Below the pieces are notes generated by a model. That model had not been told where the DNA came from. It saw only the letters and a program-made list of their open reading frames with translations, and searched no databases. Both the position numbers and the translations under genes were made by a program. Source: Ophthalmolycus amberensis (taxonomy: Eukaryota; Chordata; Actinopteri; Perciformes; Zoarcidae). Taken from it: 64,000 bases of DNA. Below are positions 11,524 through 24,640 of the stretch, one piece after another. The stretch lies in the NCBI GenBank assembly GCA_024529925.1, contig JAFEUB010001013.1, positions 175,001 to 239,000 of the forward strand. Reading direction: 5' to 3'. How positions within the stretch are numbered: the first letter of the stretch is position 1; each line of letters begins with the position of its first letter.

Positions 11524-12516
11524 TTGCTTAATGTCCTCAGAACAACTCCGACAAGAAAGGGAAAAGAAGTAAGAGACTTGGATCTTTGCAGAGTGATGGA
11601 GATAGTCTGTTTTCTGTTGCCAGAGTGCCAAAGCAAAGCACTTGTTGGGAGACGGAGACACAAGAAGCAGCCTAATGAGACAACTAACGGCAGCTGAACC
11701 CCATCAGGGCACCTCTTGCACCGAATATTCCTCCTTTGGTTGTGTCAGTAGGCAGCACTAGTTCTCACAGATGAAAGAGTCGGAGCTTAGGTGCCGCTGA
11801 AGCACTGCCTAAAGAGCCTCTTTGTATTATAAGTTGGCTGCAACTTCCAAACAGGAAAACCGAGACCGTCCCTCAACTGAAGCTGGGTCCTTCACCATCC
11901 TTTGCACCGCTGGTGAGCTCCTGTGAAACGCTGCTGGGTGTCTGCGAACAGTCAAGATACAAACTGCTCTTGCAATTCTGGACGTTTCTCTGAAGAGCAG
12001 ACACCGTTGTCGGCTCGTTTTGATGATTGTTAACAATTACTCTGTCTCGCTGCGGTGATTTCTGATCAGTCCATCGGACGCGTTGAGTTCACAAAACACA
12101 TAGCTGCTCTCAAACTGACTCGGCCACACTTGGCTGGTAGTTTGCTGAAGATAAAAAAAAAATGCTGTAAATCACCTGGTGTGACTGGATACACTGACAA
12201 GTGGCATCGACTGAACAGACTGTGAAGGAAGACCCATTTCTCTGTGCAGATAAAGAGTCAAACCACCAGCTACATTCAGAAGAACACATCACTTATGAAT
12301 GTTGTATGCTGCCTCTCGTGTTACATTAAGCTCCTCCAGCATGGCGTGTCTCTCACACCCCGTGTTGTTTCTCTTAATCCCTCTCAGGACAACATTCGTA
12401 TTACTGGAGCTGGTCTGCCGGTTTGGTCTTTTATTTAATCTCAAGACCCTGGACCTGTGATCTCTGTTCAACACGCAGGTAAACGTCTGTTGGATTTTCT
12501 TAAACTTCAACATGTG
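11524..12516. other. Non-coding stretch, nothing recognised
   Basis: Only short chance frames. I considered and could not support a Tc1-type transposase relic at 11827-12036. Confidence 0.45.
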
Positions 12517-12659
12517 GGGCCGCGCAATATATCGATATTCTATTGCTGTTTATTTATCAAAAATCTCATTGTGTAAATATGGTCATCCCTACAACATCGA
12601 TCTTGGTTACTTGCTCTAAAATGTTGTGATATTTAGTTTTCTCTGTGGCCCAGCCCTAT
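12517..12659. mobile_element. Short MITE-like element with degenerate ends
   Basis: Begins gggccgcgcaatatatcgat and ends ctgtggcccagcccta, which read outward resemble the tagggctgggc...atatcgat ends of fish hAT-type MITEs. The two ends match only partly and no target duplication is clear. Confidence 0.4.
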
Positions 12660-14170
12660 CTGCATCTGGGGTTTCACTCAAACTCTGACATTTCACTTCC
12701 AAGAGCCTTCTGGCCAGTACCAGGGACAGCCGGCACCACTCTTTACATGAAATGAAACCCTGCACGGAAATTGTGGTAGTGTTGCACCAAAAGACCAAGA
12801 AAAGTAGATTCATGGCTTAGGCACAGTTTCTGTGTGGAAAATCCTCTTAAGACCAGCTGCAACTGGCATTTTGACACAAGGAGCCGCTTGAGGCGAGTGT
12901 GACTGTGGTTTTACCTGTGCTAGACCCCGTGATGACATACGTGTTTTACATATCATGATGTCTACCTTATATATGGGGTGGGACAAAATATCCAGACGGG
13001 AAAATATAAACACGTAGGCGCTCTGAACGTGTTCGGATGTCTGAAAAGAAACTAGTCGAAGCGTCCTTAGCTTGGAGGTGGAGTGGCTGCTCCGAGCCCA
13101 GAACCTTGGGGGTCGACTCCAAGCCCCATAAACAACACATCACGACCCTTTGCTTTTTCACAGTGACGGCCCTGAGGCTTTCAACTAAAATATGGCCGTT
13201 TGTTTTATCGCAGTGATGGATTAGCACCACACACCTGTGGTTAAACATGCGGCTGAGAGCAACAACGGCGCGCATAGTGTGTTGGTCCCCAGGGCCGGCC
13301 CTGACCTAAACCCTACCAAGGGGCCCTCTCTGAGCCGTGAGCCATGGGAACCCTTTGCAGTGCTTCCATTACAATCCTTCTCCTTTAAAACAGCTTGTTT
13401 GATGTTTTGGTCTAAGAACAGAACAGAATGACGATTAATTAAACATTTATTTAATTAATACTTTCTAGAAAGTGTTAATATAAGATGAGTATTAGCATTC
13501 AAAATGTATAAGTAATTGTCGAAAAAATATAAAATGTATAAAATGATAGAATATAACAGTGAGCTTTGGCTCTGCTGGATGTGGATCAACTCTGTCTGTG
13601 CTGCTGTAAACCTGTAAATAATAGACAATACTATTTTTAATGATATCAGCTGCATCAGGCCCATTCAAACTGGCTCCCCCAGATTCCCCTTTACACATTA
13701 CACTATTTATACTACGGCTCTGCTGAATCGGCTACTTGATGTTTTTTTTAACTAAAAGACGCGCATGCATCCACATCGCTCTGCAGTATGCCCAGCTCAC
13801 TGACATTTCTGCCGTCAATCCATCGCTTTCCATCTTGCATCAGTCCAGAGTTGTAACTAAACCTTCACTGAGAGCCGAGATAATCACCGTCTTGTTTCAA
13901 GTTGAAAACACCGGTTTAACACCTGGGGGAGTCGTGGCCCTTGTGTAATTTACAGGGGCCTACGCAACGTGTTCAATGCGTGTACAGGGCTGCCCGGTCT
14001 GTGTCAAGCTCTTTTGTGGCACATAGGCGTTCTTGGGTGTCTCAGGTTGCAGCAGGGCCCTAAGTAGCAATTTTAACTCCATTACTGTTTGCCCGTTTGT
14101 TATACATTAGAATAATGGCACACATAGACAAGTTGCAGTCAGTGTGTGTTTATGTATTAAAGAAGCACTA
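12660..14170. other. Non-coding stretch, nothing recognised
   Basis: Contains short frames only. No splice-bordered exon, array or transposon end was recognised. Confidence 0.5.
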
Positions 14171-14487
14171 CACTGTAAGAAACCTACCGTGAAATTCACA
14201 GTTATTAACTGGCAGCAATTGACAAGTTACTTACTGTAAAAAAAACAACACAGTAACTAACTGGCAGCAATTGACAAGTAACTTACTGTAAAAATAATCA
14301 CAGTAACTAACTGGCAGCAATTGACAAGTAACTTACTGTAAAAATAGGGTTAGGATTTTCACAGTAAAACTTTGACTACAGTAATATTTGGTTGAATTCA
14401 CAGTATTTTACTGGGAAATAGTATACAGTAAGTTACTGCTCACATACACAGTAAATTACTGTGGATTTCACAGCCGTTTTTACAGTG
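14171..14487. mobile_element. 317-bp MITE with TA target duplication
   Basis: Bounded by cactgtaaga on the left and tttttacagtg on the right, inverted relative to each other, and flanked by TA on both sides (14169-14170 and 14488-14489), as expected for a Tc1/mariner-type non-autonomous element. Inside, a unit of about 50 bp (actggcagcaattgacaagt plus acttactgtaaaaa) is repeated three times from 14208, 14260 and 14310. The interior is dominated by acagtaa/ttactgt motifs. No coding capacity. Confidence 0.75.
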
Positions 14488-14609
14488 TAAATAAAGACCC
14501 TATATATTTAGTTGTACATTGTTTCATCTTAGTTGTCAAATGCTGAGAAACTGACACCACAACACATTGTTTCTTCTTCAATCACACAGATACCATATGT
14601 ATTGGTATC

Positions 14610-14889
14610 TAAAGCATCCCCTGCTTTATGGTCTGTTTGACTCTAAACTGACCATAATGTACTAAATGAACATCATGCTGTATTGAAGAAGACTTGAAAC
14701 TAGAGATTGAGACCATGAACTCATGTTTACAAAGTTTACTGAGGGAATAAATCAAGAGAGAAGTAGAGTCATTTTCTCACAGACTTCTATACAATCGGAG
14801 GAGTCGCCCCCTGATGGACATTAGAGAGAATGCAAGTTTAAGGCACTTCAGCTTCGGCCTTACTTTTTAGAACCGGAGGTTTCCGCCTG
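14610..14889 (-). mobile_element. Family A dispersed element, reverse partial copy
   Basis: Reverse orientation. It runs from the taaagcatcccctgctttat middle segment through ggaggagtcgccccctgatg to the terminal aaccggaggtttccgcctgg. The 3' third of the element (the aagatggcgac part) is missing. It carries a CTCF-like motif in reverse at 14805-14817. Confidence 0.85.
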
Positions 14890-15774
14890 GTTCCACAGAT
14901 GTGCAGTCGATTTCTACGATACCACTTGTAGCGTAGCGGCCAGGTGGACAAGTCCGGACAAAGTGGAAAGATGCAGCATCGGCACAGAGCCTACGCCACC
15001 CGCCAGCCTGCGTGCACCCTCTGGTGACAGAATTCCTAAATATGATGCGTACTTTGCGTACTCGCGGATGCGGAAAGTGTAATTTGGGCTTCAGTCATGG
15101 AAGAAAAGGTAGTTGACGAACATATTTAGTCATAATTCCAAAAGATTTTCACGCGACTGAACAAACGGCAAAATATGCTGAAGAAAAGCAACTATTTGAG
15201 AAACTGCACATGTCAGAGTGATGTCTGGATCAGACAGTTATGAAAAAGAGTAAGAGAGGACTTCTTACTTTGAAGGCTATTTTAGGAGTGGCAGGCGTTC
15301 TTTGTCAAATGTAGCACCGAGGAACATGTGTGTTTGCCTGCAAATAATTAAAATCATTTCTCACTTTTCCTTCATGGGCACCTTTATCCCTCAAATACAG
15401 CAAAGTGACCAAATGAAGGTATATCAGAATACATTCCGTGAGCTTTTAGTGAGCATTTGTGAGTGTAATTGCAGGATATATCACTATCTTTTTAATCTAT
15501 CTCTTTTTACCTTTCCTTTCTTATGTACTCCCTCAGTCCCCTCTTCAATTCCACCTAAACTCCGTGGCTCTCCCCCCCCGTCGCTCCTTTCTCTGTCAAA
15601 GTTAATTGTATTCTGCGTTTTTTGTGAGGGGAAATTTCCTGTTTTCCCTTCACGTCGCCTGTTTGATTGAATCGAGAGGACTTCTCATCGTCCGCCGCCG
15701 TGGGGCTGAACAGGGAACGGGGGTGCCAGGGATAAGGATGGCAAGCCAGAGGGTGACTCAGTCTTCCACATTCC

Positions 15775-15776
<2 letters not shown>
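14890..15776. other. Non-coding stretch, nothing recognised
   Basis: A GC-richer patch (14900-15090) is followed by AT-rich sequence. No supported gene or repeat. Confidence 0.45.

Positions 15777-15811
<35 letters not shown>
15777..15811. repeat. (CA)17 microsatellite
   Basis: Uninterrupted CA run, directly visible. It keeps several frames open and so creates spurious ORFs on both strands. Confidence 0.97.
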
Positions 15812-15813
<2 letters not shown>

Positions 15814-15988
15814 GAGATGACACTGATACAAGTCGTTTGACACTTTCAGACATGCCTCAGCAGACCTGGACACATTATGTAGTGTGTTAGGAAATGAAAG
15901 TGGACTCGCTGTTTCATCACTTTTTGACCCAAGAACCTTTTCTTTTGATGAACGTACGCGATGTGATACACAGCTCTGTGAAACAATA

Positions 15989-16021
15989 CCACACACACAT
16001 ACATACACACACACACACACA
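15989..16021. repeat. (CA)n microsatellite, interrupted by CATA units
   Basis: Directly visible CA run with a catacata interruption. Confidence 0.95.
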
Positions 16022-16441
16022 CTTTAATCTGTTCTGCCAAATGTTGTTTCCTTCCCCGCGGTGCTGAGCCGGTGTTTCTATTTATGGAGGAGTGTTGAGC
16101 TGATGTGAGATGATCGGAAAGCGCCTCGCTCCCATTCCATTATCCCATTCTCCTTGAGGTGGTGCACGTTTGCAAACGCGTGTGTCCATGTGGACGTCCG
16201 TCGGCATGACTACGAGAATGTCCGAGTGTGTGGACGTGCGTACGTGCAGGCGCTCTGGTCTGTCAAGGTGTTTGTGTGCGTTGTGTGTGTGTGTGTGCTT
16301 GCATTGCGGGTGATGGGGATATAAACAGGAGCCAGCTTACAGATAGCAGATGTGCCTTCAATAATGACTAAATGGAGATGCAGGGAAGCACCACCAGGCA
16401 GACTAATCAACGCCTTGAATTGCACAATTTTTCTGGCAAAG

Positions 16442-16564
<123 letters not shown>

Positions 16565-16680
16565 TGTCTGTCTTTTTGTGTGTGTGTGTCCAGCAGTGAA
16601 CCAGTCTTGAATGAAGAGTTATTTTGTGCTAATAAGTAGGTGTGGGCATTCTGTCACAAACTTTCACTAACTCTGTCATG

Positions 16681-16706
16681 CACACACACACACACACACA
16701 CACACA
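16681..16706. repeat. (CA)n microsatellite
   Basis: Thirteen CA units, directly visible. It lies about 120 bases after the long TG tract and is complementary to it. Confidence 0.96.
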
Positions 16707-17029
16707 GCCACCAGCCTCTGAACAACATTTGCACTGTTTGTATTTGCAGTCTTCCTACTTTGTATTGCTACTGCTTCACAGTAATTTCACTCCGGATAAA
16801 TGATCGTATCATCCCGACCTGTGAGAGGCAACAATGTGCCGAAAGACATGCAGTCTGTTGGAGATCTAAAAGAAGAAGTAGCTCTCTTATTCACTGACCG
16901 ACATCCGATCAGGGACGAGGAATCATTTGAGTCTCACCTTAATATTGTTGTGTCGTCTCTGTTGTCGTTGTGGCTCCTGAAATGTGGTTGTGTTTTGGGT
17001 TTCCTGAAATGTTGTCGTTTGCTTGAATA

Positions 17030-17315
17030 TAAAATATTGTATTTATATAAAATGAATACAATTAGCTATAATGCAACCCCTTACAACATTAAATCTAACA
17101 TGATACTGCATTAGTCACAATAATCTAATGTTAATAATATGAATATGTATAAACTATAAAAAGCCCCATTGGCTGTACAATGAATACTTTTACTTTTGTA
17201 TTTTAAAAAGGCTACATTTTCTTATTTACAGACTTTTTCTTTCGTAAGATTTTGAATGCAGGACTTTTACTTGTTACATAGTGTTGATTGTGGTATTAGT
17301 ACTTTTACAGATATT
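17030..17315 (+). mobile_element. Probable fragment of the 'acttttacttg' dispersed repeat
   Basis: Phrases such as tgaatgcaggacttttactt and tgtggtattagtacttttac match the interior of a common teleost repeat rich in acttgagta/tacttttact, of which 35338-35791 appears to be a fuller copy in the other orientation. Borders are uncertain. Confidence 0.45.
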
Positions 17316-18140
17316 TGTGGTCTTCCTATTCTTTCTAACTTGTTTGTTCAGCAAGCAGATAAATATGACTCCATCACTATTGGCATTCTTTTTGAATGTA
17401 AAGTGTCTCATTGTATACTTTTCTTGCATAAATTGGTGCCTTTGCCAAGATAAAAATCCTTGCCAGAATGCACCATTTCTTCACTGATGAGTTTGCATGC
17501 CTAACAATGAGAAGAAGCCTCTTAAATATGCTCCGTCTAATCAGAGCCTAATGGTTTAAGAAGGATTCCGCAAAACTGCAATGTCCCCAATTTGAATCCA
17601 GCAGTCAAAACAGGGAAACATTAAGTAAAAGTAAAGTGTCTGGTTTATAAGAAGGAAGAGGAAATACACACAAACACGTACACACACAGTCTGCACACGT
17701 CCCTACCGCCAGTATCTAAATTTAAGTCATCAGTACTCGCCTCCTGCCAGCGGAAAAGGAACACACCGCCACACAGGTTTCTGTAAACCTGCAACAGCCT
17801 TGTGATGTAAATCACACTCTCAGGGAAAAATCACTAATTAATGGTAAACAAAGTTCCAGCTATGAAAACGAATGAAGATATTGACATGTCGCTGGGTGCC
17901 AAGAAGGAGGCCAGGGCGGGGAACATGCTCTGGGTAGAGAGGGGGGTGAGAAAGAGATGCAGACTCTCTCTTACTCAAAAGTAAGAGAGAGAAATATAAG
18001 AAACTACAAAAGAAGAAGGAAGTGAGTAGGTGTAGGGATGGAAAGTGGAAGTGGTGATTCAAGAGGAGAAGAAAGGAATCAAATGAGCCACAGAAAAGGA
18101 GAAGAGAAGGAAAAGTGATGGAGGGAGAAAAGATGAGCGA
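17316..18140. other. Non-coding stretch, nothing recognised
   Basis: AT-rich, becoming purine-rich (GA) after 17930. No gene supported. Confidence 0.5.
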
Positions 18141-18700
18141 GCGGTATTTCGGGAGGTGTGAGAGAAGAACACATCATCCCGGGGGGCTCTGTGTCTTTCC
18201 AGCCCTTTAATGTCTTTAATTAAAGCCAACAGTATTATCTCCGCACTCCCTCGGAGTGCCATTAGCAAAGCAACACTCAGCCACGCAGCCAGCCGATTGA
18301 GGAGGGGAAGGGAGCAGGGTAAAGCACCTAATGATGGGAGGAAGCAGCGGGAGAGGGACGGACGGATGGGGTGAGGGGAGCTATCGGGGGCAAAGGAACG
18401 CTGGAGGTTCAGGACGGACGGGGTGAGAGGAGTTATTAAGGGCGAAAGAGCGCTGCAGGCCGGGGATGGACAGAGGGACACATGGGATGAGGATGATGGA
18501 GCGGGAGGAGTGGACGGATGGAAAGGATGGGGGGGGGTTTGTGAGAGCTCGACTTCAAAAGGCCAAAGCTGGAGAGGAGACAGGCTGCCGTGGAGAAAGA
18601 ATTACGGAGCTAAACGTGTGGGGCTAACTGATACATGATCACATTATGCCGGCAGCTTGTTAATCAATCTGACTTCCCTGGCCACAGGGATGCTCTCTCA
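18141..18700. promoter_or_regulatory. Purine-rich block with a candidate non-coding conserved core
   Basis: A core at about 18190-18300 contains tttaatgtctttaattaaag and the palindrome-like ctccctcggagtgccattag. It is set in a G/A-rich flank with repeated ggacggacggggtgaggag-like words near 18356-18430. The TTAATTAA-type motif and lack of transposon features suggest a regulatory element, but this is inference. Confidence 0.22.
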
Positions 18701-18990
18701 CATGGCCATCAGAGTCAGAGAGGGGGAGGCATGGCTAACATAGCAGGGGCATGGGGCTGGAGAATAGGGGCTACAGGGACATGATTGTCAAACAACATTT
18801 TGAGTTGAAGCTACTCAAACCCCAGGTTGCACGTGACTACAGTTCTTTCCGTGGAATTGATGTGCAGGTTTTAAGCAAATTTGTGAAACTAGTGCTCCCA
18901 GTGTTGCTGCTGGCAGTATTACCAGGGACGTGCCCGTTTGGAAAGCATGCCTGCTCAGAGTGGGCCGATTGCTTGGAATGTTGGTTGAGG

Positions 18991-19612
18991 TTAGACATTG
19001 ACCTTGAATAATTAAGGTTGGGTACTGACCTCAAATAGTTAAAGTTGGACATTGACCTCAAATAGTTAAGGTTGAGCATTGACCTCAAACAGTTAAGGTT
19101 GGGCATTTACCCCAAATAGTTATGGTTGGGCATTGACCTCAAATAGTTAAGGTTGGACATTGACCCCAAATAGTTAAGGTTGGGCACTGACCTCAAATAG
19201 TTAAGGGTGGACATTGACCTCAAATAGTTAAGGTTGAGCATTGACCTCAAACAGTTAAGGTTGGGCATTGACCTCAAATAGTTAAGGTTGGACATTGACC
19301 CCAAATAGTTAAGGTTGGGCACTGACCTCAAATAGTTAAGGTTGGACATTGACCTCAAATAGTTAAGGGTGGGCATTGACCTCAAATAGTTAAGGTTGGG
19401 CACTGACCTGAAATAGTTAAGGTTGGGCACTGACCCCAAATAGGTACGGTTGGGCATTGACCTCAAATAGTTAAGGTTGGACATTGACCTCAAATAGTTA
19501 AGGGTGGGCATTGACCTCAAATAGTTAAGGTTGGGCACTGACCTGAAATAGTTAAGGTTGGGCACTGACCTCAAATAGTTAAGGTTGGACATTGACCTTA
19601 AATGGTTAAGGT
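18991..19612. repeat. 27-bp minisatellite, 23 units
   Basis: The unit is tgggcattgacctcaaatag followed by ttaaggt (27 bases), repeated about 23 times with few substitutions (gggcat/ggacat/gggcac/gagcat; cctcaa/ccccaa/cctgaa). Because 27 is divisible by three, the minus strand stays open as a nine-residue repeat (LRSMSNLNY-like). The resulting 190-codon frame (19107-19679) is a by-product of the array. A higher-order period of five units (135 bases) is visible: units 6-9 resemble units 11-14, and units 14-16 match units 19-21. Confidence 0.97.
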
Positions 19613-22600
19613 TGGCCTTAGTTGTCGGGCAGTGAGTCTCACGGGAAGTTTTTGTCTTGGGTCTATCTTGGGTTACCATGCTGACATGACCTGTTCTTGA
19701 GAAGTAAGTTGATCAATATTGAACGTGACGCATGTCCAAATTGCACCAACGTCGTCACTGGTTGTCCATGGTTCCCAGCAATACACCCGCCAAGTGTGAA
19801 CATGCAAAGGACACACACAGAGACACATTCCTTGCTTTTTGACACTCTGAAATATGAATCATTTAGAGCTGAAATTATTACTTTATTGATGTATATTCAT
19901 TTTAAAATCTATTTGCCAACTATGTCGATACTTGAATTTTTCAAGTTCTTTTCCTAGCAAAATTGCTGAAAATTCCACTTGTGCAGCTTCTCAAGATTGA
20001 CGGTCTGCACTCTGTTTTTAATCCTTGTAAACTGTATTGTAACAGTATACGTTGGCGTTACATTGCTGCTTCCCCGGCCATTGTTTTGAAACTGTGATGG
20101 TGAGTGGCACCCTGACACAAATGCCATTCCCCGCATAATAGGAAACAGAAGCAGATCACAGCTACATTGATGTATTTGAAGCTATAAATGTAACAATGTT
20201 TTTGCAATATTTACAACCTCTTAGGTGTTTTTAGTAAGTAATTGAAAATATGCAAAGAACAGATGGAGGGAAATGAGCTTTTTGCCCTCTTGGATTGATT
20301 CTCTTAATTCATTTTTAGAGCCCTGAAGAGGTAAAACTGTCAGTGTTGCACAAGAAAAGAAGCAAAGGGAGAAAACATCTATAATAATGTGTAGCAGAAA
20401 TATGTTTTTTTCTTTTTCTTCTCCACTGACATGTCAGTCATCTCATTAACCTTAACATTCCGGAAATGGGGATGAGAGAGAAAATGTGTTAAAGAGTGTT
20501 GGAGATTAAATATAAGCATTTTATTTTCAGTCTTGTGGAGGTGACACTAACTTGTTTCAATTTTGACAGTTTATGAATATGCACCACAATAATCCTATTT
20601 TTTAATCGGTTTGCTGTATTTCTCAGTCTCACTATTCTATTTAAGTGTAAAAGGGAAAGAAGCCATCTCACTACATGTCTTATCAGACACAGTAAAGCAA
20701 ATCCATCACTACACACATTTTGCAATATTGCACCACACATACTGTCATCCTGATTACACTAACGATGTAGGTACAGCAGCTCGGAGCGCCTTCAGACACA
20801 CGGTGTCAACTTTAATTTTGCGCTATATTTAAACAGCTGTCGTATCAACATCTGCTCGCCATCAAAACGTTTGCTCGGGGAGATGGGAGGACGCGGAAGT
20901 GGAATAAAGCGTCGCGAGAAAAGGCTTCAAGGGATCCAGCGTAAAGGAGTCACAAACAATGTGCAAGATGCAAAATCAAATCAATTTGTATATCATTACA
21001 GATGCATAGATGGTGAAATGAAGGAAAAACGACTGGTGGTTGAGAACGCATGCAGCTGCAAATAGAGAGTGAGTGGGTGAGTGGGTTTAAAAGGCTTTCC
21101 GTCAGCTGCTAACTGCTGGAGGTGTTCCAGGTCATCTTTAAGATACCGCAGGAAATAATGCGCTGGGCAGAACACCACCACCCTCTTAAAGGCTGGCCTG
21201 AGGCATTACTGCAAAATATGATTTCTATGAAATACAGTGATACTCTGAAACTACTACTACTGAAAACCAGCACGGCCTTCACAATTTCAAATAGATACAT
21301 GAAAAGAAAAAGATCCTCAACATTCGCCAACAAGCTTCTTCGATAAGTTCAGATTTCCAACTAGCAGCACTCAGAGCGCATGCGCTCTCTCCTCATTGGT
21401 CGCTTAGAAAACAACACTACATGGACACAGGCCCCCCAACAGTGTTTGCCTGTGGGGGAACCGGAGGGTGGGTGCCACGCATCCACGACGCCGTGAGTCG
21501 GGACGGCGTTATCGGTTGTTCTATGAGAGGAGCGTAGACGCTCACATGCACTAACATGCACTAAAAGGCACACGCAGAGTGACTTTGCTCAGGTAGACAT
21601 TACTCCACTCTAGTTTGCAAAAGTAAACAGTTGTTTGATGCCATATCAACGCTCTGAATGTCGAATCCTGTGAAGGCCGTTTTCTCTAAATCATTTATTT
21701 CTCAGACTCTGAGCCAGAAATCTCCACTTTCCAGTTTCATTCCTATCCACAGTATACTCTATTACATGTCTTTATTTTATTCGTAAAAACCATAGTAAAA
21801 ATGAATTTTCTATGGGTGTTCAGATTTTCGAGCAATACAAACAGATATCCCCTCTGTCACTCTTACATGTCGACAAAATGAAACAAACATGTTGAACTTG
21901 GCTTCATCCAATGTTCGCAATTCCACACTATTCCACATAGTTAATGAGATAATGCCCCATTTGAACATTGAAACACATGATTTCAGAATATGTGTGGAAT
22001 TGTTTTAATGTAAGTAACTGAAGGGTGATATATTACCCTCGTGTCTCCCCTTAAGGGGGGATGGTGACAACATTCTTGCAAAAGCTCCTGCAGCAGGGCC
22101 TCGGGCCAAAGTTGTCCTGCCATAAGGTTCCATTAGTCCGTCAGATGTTTAAATGAAGTTATGAAAAATATATACAATTCAAATAGATGTTTATGCTGTT
22201 TTAATATGTAGGATCCCTCAATTTTTAAATCATGTTTTATAATCTGAGCACAGCAGGCACATTGACACTTTGTGCAGGAACTCAGTTAGTTGTGAGTGAG
22301 GGAAGAAATAAAATGGAGACAGAGACAGTGGCACACGGACAAATGGCATCCTATTGCCATTTAGCATCTGAGCAATACATTCAAATACGACAGGTGTTTG
22401 CTTTTGGTGCGTGGCCCACCGTTCAGCTTCAGGTTTGGTGCTCCAAGGGAAAGACTTTGGGCACCCCTGTCCTAATGTAGAGGAACCTCTCAAACTGAGA
22501 AGTTGTGCCGGCTCTGGGCGAGAAGAAAGAACAGAAGAGAAGCCTCCAATCTGTCCAATAGCACAGACTGGAGAATTGTGGCTGTATTGGTTTGGGTAAG

Positions 22601-22699
22601 AGGCCGGGGCTGGAGCAGTGCAACAAGCCAGAGGAAAGAACAGTGACCGGGGGTGAAAAGGGTGACGTGTGTTTCCTTTTCCATGAAGTGACCAAGATC
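19613..22699. other. Non-coding stretch, nothing recognised
   Basis: Three kilobases with only short frames. One segment (about 20970-21000, caaaatcaaatcaatttgta) resembles the start of a common fish repeat but is too short to call. A CCCCTTAAGGGG palindrome lies at 22047-22058. No exon with convincing borders. Confidence 0.5.
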
Positions 22700-22985
22700 A
22701 GAGAAGGACTCCGCTGGCTGGGCTCTTAACAGTTTAATTAGCGCACATCAGTTTAATCACCAATTACTCACAGAGGGCGGTACCAGCCACTGTTTCTGAA
22801 AATCAAGCAGGGGTGAGAGAGGTTGTGTCACTCTCAGAGTGGCTTTTTCTATATTTATTCCCAACGGTGATTTCTATTTTTCTTTTTTTTTCGCCACTTT
22901 AAAATCACAGTCAGATATAATTCTAATTACTTTGGCCTGATTAAGAAATAATGAAAGGACATTATTTTAATATCAGGGGGTCTGT
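22700..22985. promoter_or_regulatory. Candidate conserved non-coding block, AT-motif rich
   Basis: Contains clustered homeodomain-type sites (agtttaattagcgc, caccaattactc, ttctaattactttggcctga) within repeat-free sequence. Such clusters are typical of vertebrate developmental enhancers. No alignment was possible, so this is inference. Confidence 0.28.
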
Positions 22986-23097
22986 GTCGGCCTCGGAAAC
23001 AAAGATCTCACTCTTTTTGGTCTTATTCCTACGGTTACTTTAGTGTCAGTGTGATATGCAGGACCACTGTGCAGCTCACTGTTGACATCTGACACTA

Positions 23098-23345
23098 GAG
23101 ATGCCCCGATAATAAATAAATACAGTAATAAGTTCAGATAAAACCATTCCATTTTAAACAATGACTTTCATCAGATGATCCTGACAACTTGCTGACATTT
23201 TAACGTTCATTCATCGTTTATTTCCTGACATAAACACCAAAGTTTGCCACAAGGGTGTTAATAATTGACCGCTTAACCGACAGTAATAATACTGACCGAT
23301 TAATGCTATCAGTGAGACAGTTAAAAGAAATATAATTTCTCTAGA
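23098..23345. mobile_element. Possible degenerate DNA-transposon fragment
   Basis: Opens with agagatgccccgataataaa, a phrase typical of fish hAT-type ends. Its later part (ttaataattgaccgcttaac) resembles 28313-28345 (gatattaataactaaccgtt). The opposite terminus is not identified. Confidence 0.35.
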
Positions 23346-23725
23346 AACTAGGAACCTGTTGATAAACTCATTGCTTTTCCACCACAGGGACCAGTTTCTA
23401 GATCAAATTCTGGAGATATTCATATGAAGGCAAATCACTGTCAAAATCCGAGAGCGCAAATGAGATCCATGACCGTCGCTGATTGGTTAAACACACGTCG
23501 TGAAGCTCAGAGAATGTGATAGAGGCAGGAGTGTGTGCAGGGGGAAAACTACAGAAATAAAAGAACACTATCCCTCATTTTAGAGGAAAATAGAATCCAC
23601 CAGAGCAGCATATGATGTCAGAGTTTACAGGTCACCCAACACAGACCCACTACTCAGACGAGTGACATTTTACAACAGGGCCTGGAGGTAGGTAATCACT
23701 CCAATCTGGTACCTTGCTCACTCAT

Positions 23726-23739
23726 CCCCCCCCCCCCCC
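23726..23739. repeat. Poly-C run (14)
   Basis: Directly visible homopolymer. One of about eleven C or G runs of 13 or more in this window. Confidence 0.95.
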
Positions 23740-24009
23740 ACCTTTTACTTACACACACACTAGCTGCACAGGTTCACCCTAATCTGAGCAGCTTGACCCT
23801 ACACCCGCAGCCGAGGTAAAACATCATTTTGAAACGAGTTTCCTTTTCACCCTCATCCCGCCGGGCGAGATGCCGGGCCACGATAAGCTTATCGGTTGAG
23901 TTTGACTGATGGCGGCAACAGTCGGTTCAATCTGCTGTGGCTTTGCTCAGAGGACGGAGATGGCTTTGAGTGACTGGGATCCTTCTACATACACGCGTTT
24001 TAAAACAAA

Positions 24010-24130
24010 ATATGGTCGCCCTTTCCATCAGTGTGTGAATGGGTGAATGATGACATGTAGTGTGAAAGCACTTTGAGTGGTCGGAAAGACTAGCAACGCG
24101 CTATAAAAGCACAGTCCATTTACAGTCCAT
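24010..24130 (+). mobile_element. Dispersed fish repeat (SINE/LINE-tail-like), 'caaagcgctttgagtggtc' family
   Basis: Contains gtgtgaatgggtgaatgatg, tgaaagcactttgagtggtc and cgcgctataaaagcacagtc, an arrangement that recurs in teleost genomes. Reverse-oriented relatives lie at 27205-27310 and 28845-29140 in this window. Confidence 0.65.
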
Positions 24131-24640
24131 GTAGACGTTGAACCCAGTTATTACAACCCACACGCAGACATGTTGCTGTCTTCTTGTCTGCTCCAGGTCC
24201 CCGCCACGGATCCTCTTCTTTTTTATTTTGTGGAAAAAGTTTTAAAAGTGAGTTGAAAAATATTTTGAGTTGATAAATAAGATGCAACTCACAACAAGTC
24301 CTCCGAATTAAACACATAAAATACGTAATTTGTCCATGCTCTCCAAAATTACACATTCATTATTCATTCATTACAAATGTGTGTGGTCAGCTAAGAAAAT
24401 ACAACTGTTTTGTTGTCTTTACGCTCAAAGGAAGAAAGAAACACAAAAAGATTCCTTTTCCATTGCTTTTTATTGGATGAGACCATTAGAATGTAACACA
24501 CAGACTTTTACTGGTTTGAATTTGCCCATAACATTATTTTCTCATTATGTGTTCTGTCTCGCCATCCTGGACTCTAAATAACAGATTTCATTGCTCTACT
24601 CCCCTGTTGGTGAAAAGGACCCTAGGCGCATGGTTTAAGG

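Noticed and set aside
11827..12036. Possible Tc1/mariner transposase relic
   Set aside because: Basic residues and spacing looked suggestive, but none of the family motifs could be matched.
19107..19679. 190-codon minus-strand frame encoding a nine-residue repeat
   Set aside because: It is produced by the 27-bp minisatellite, whose period is divisible by three. No signal for a gene lies outside the array.
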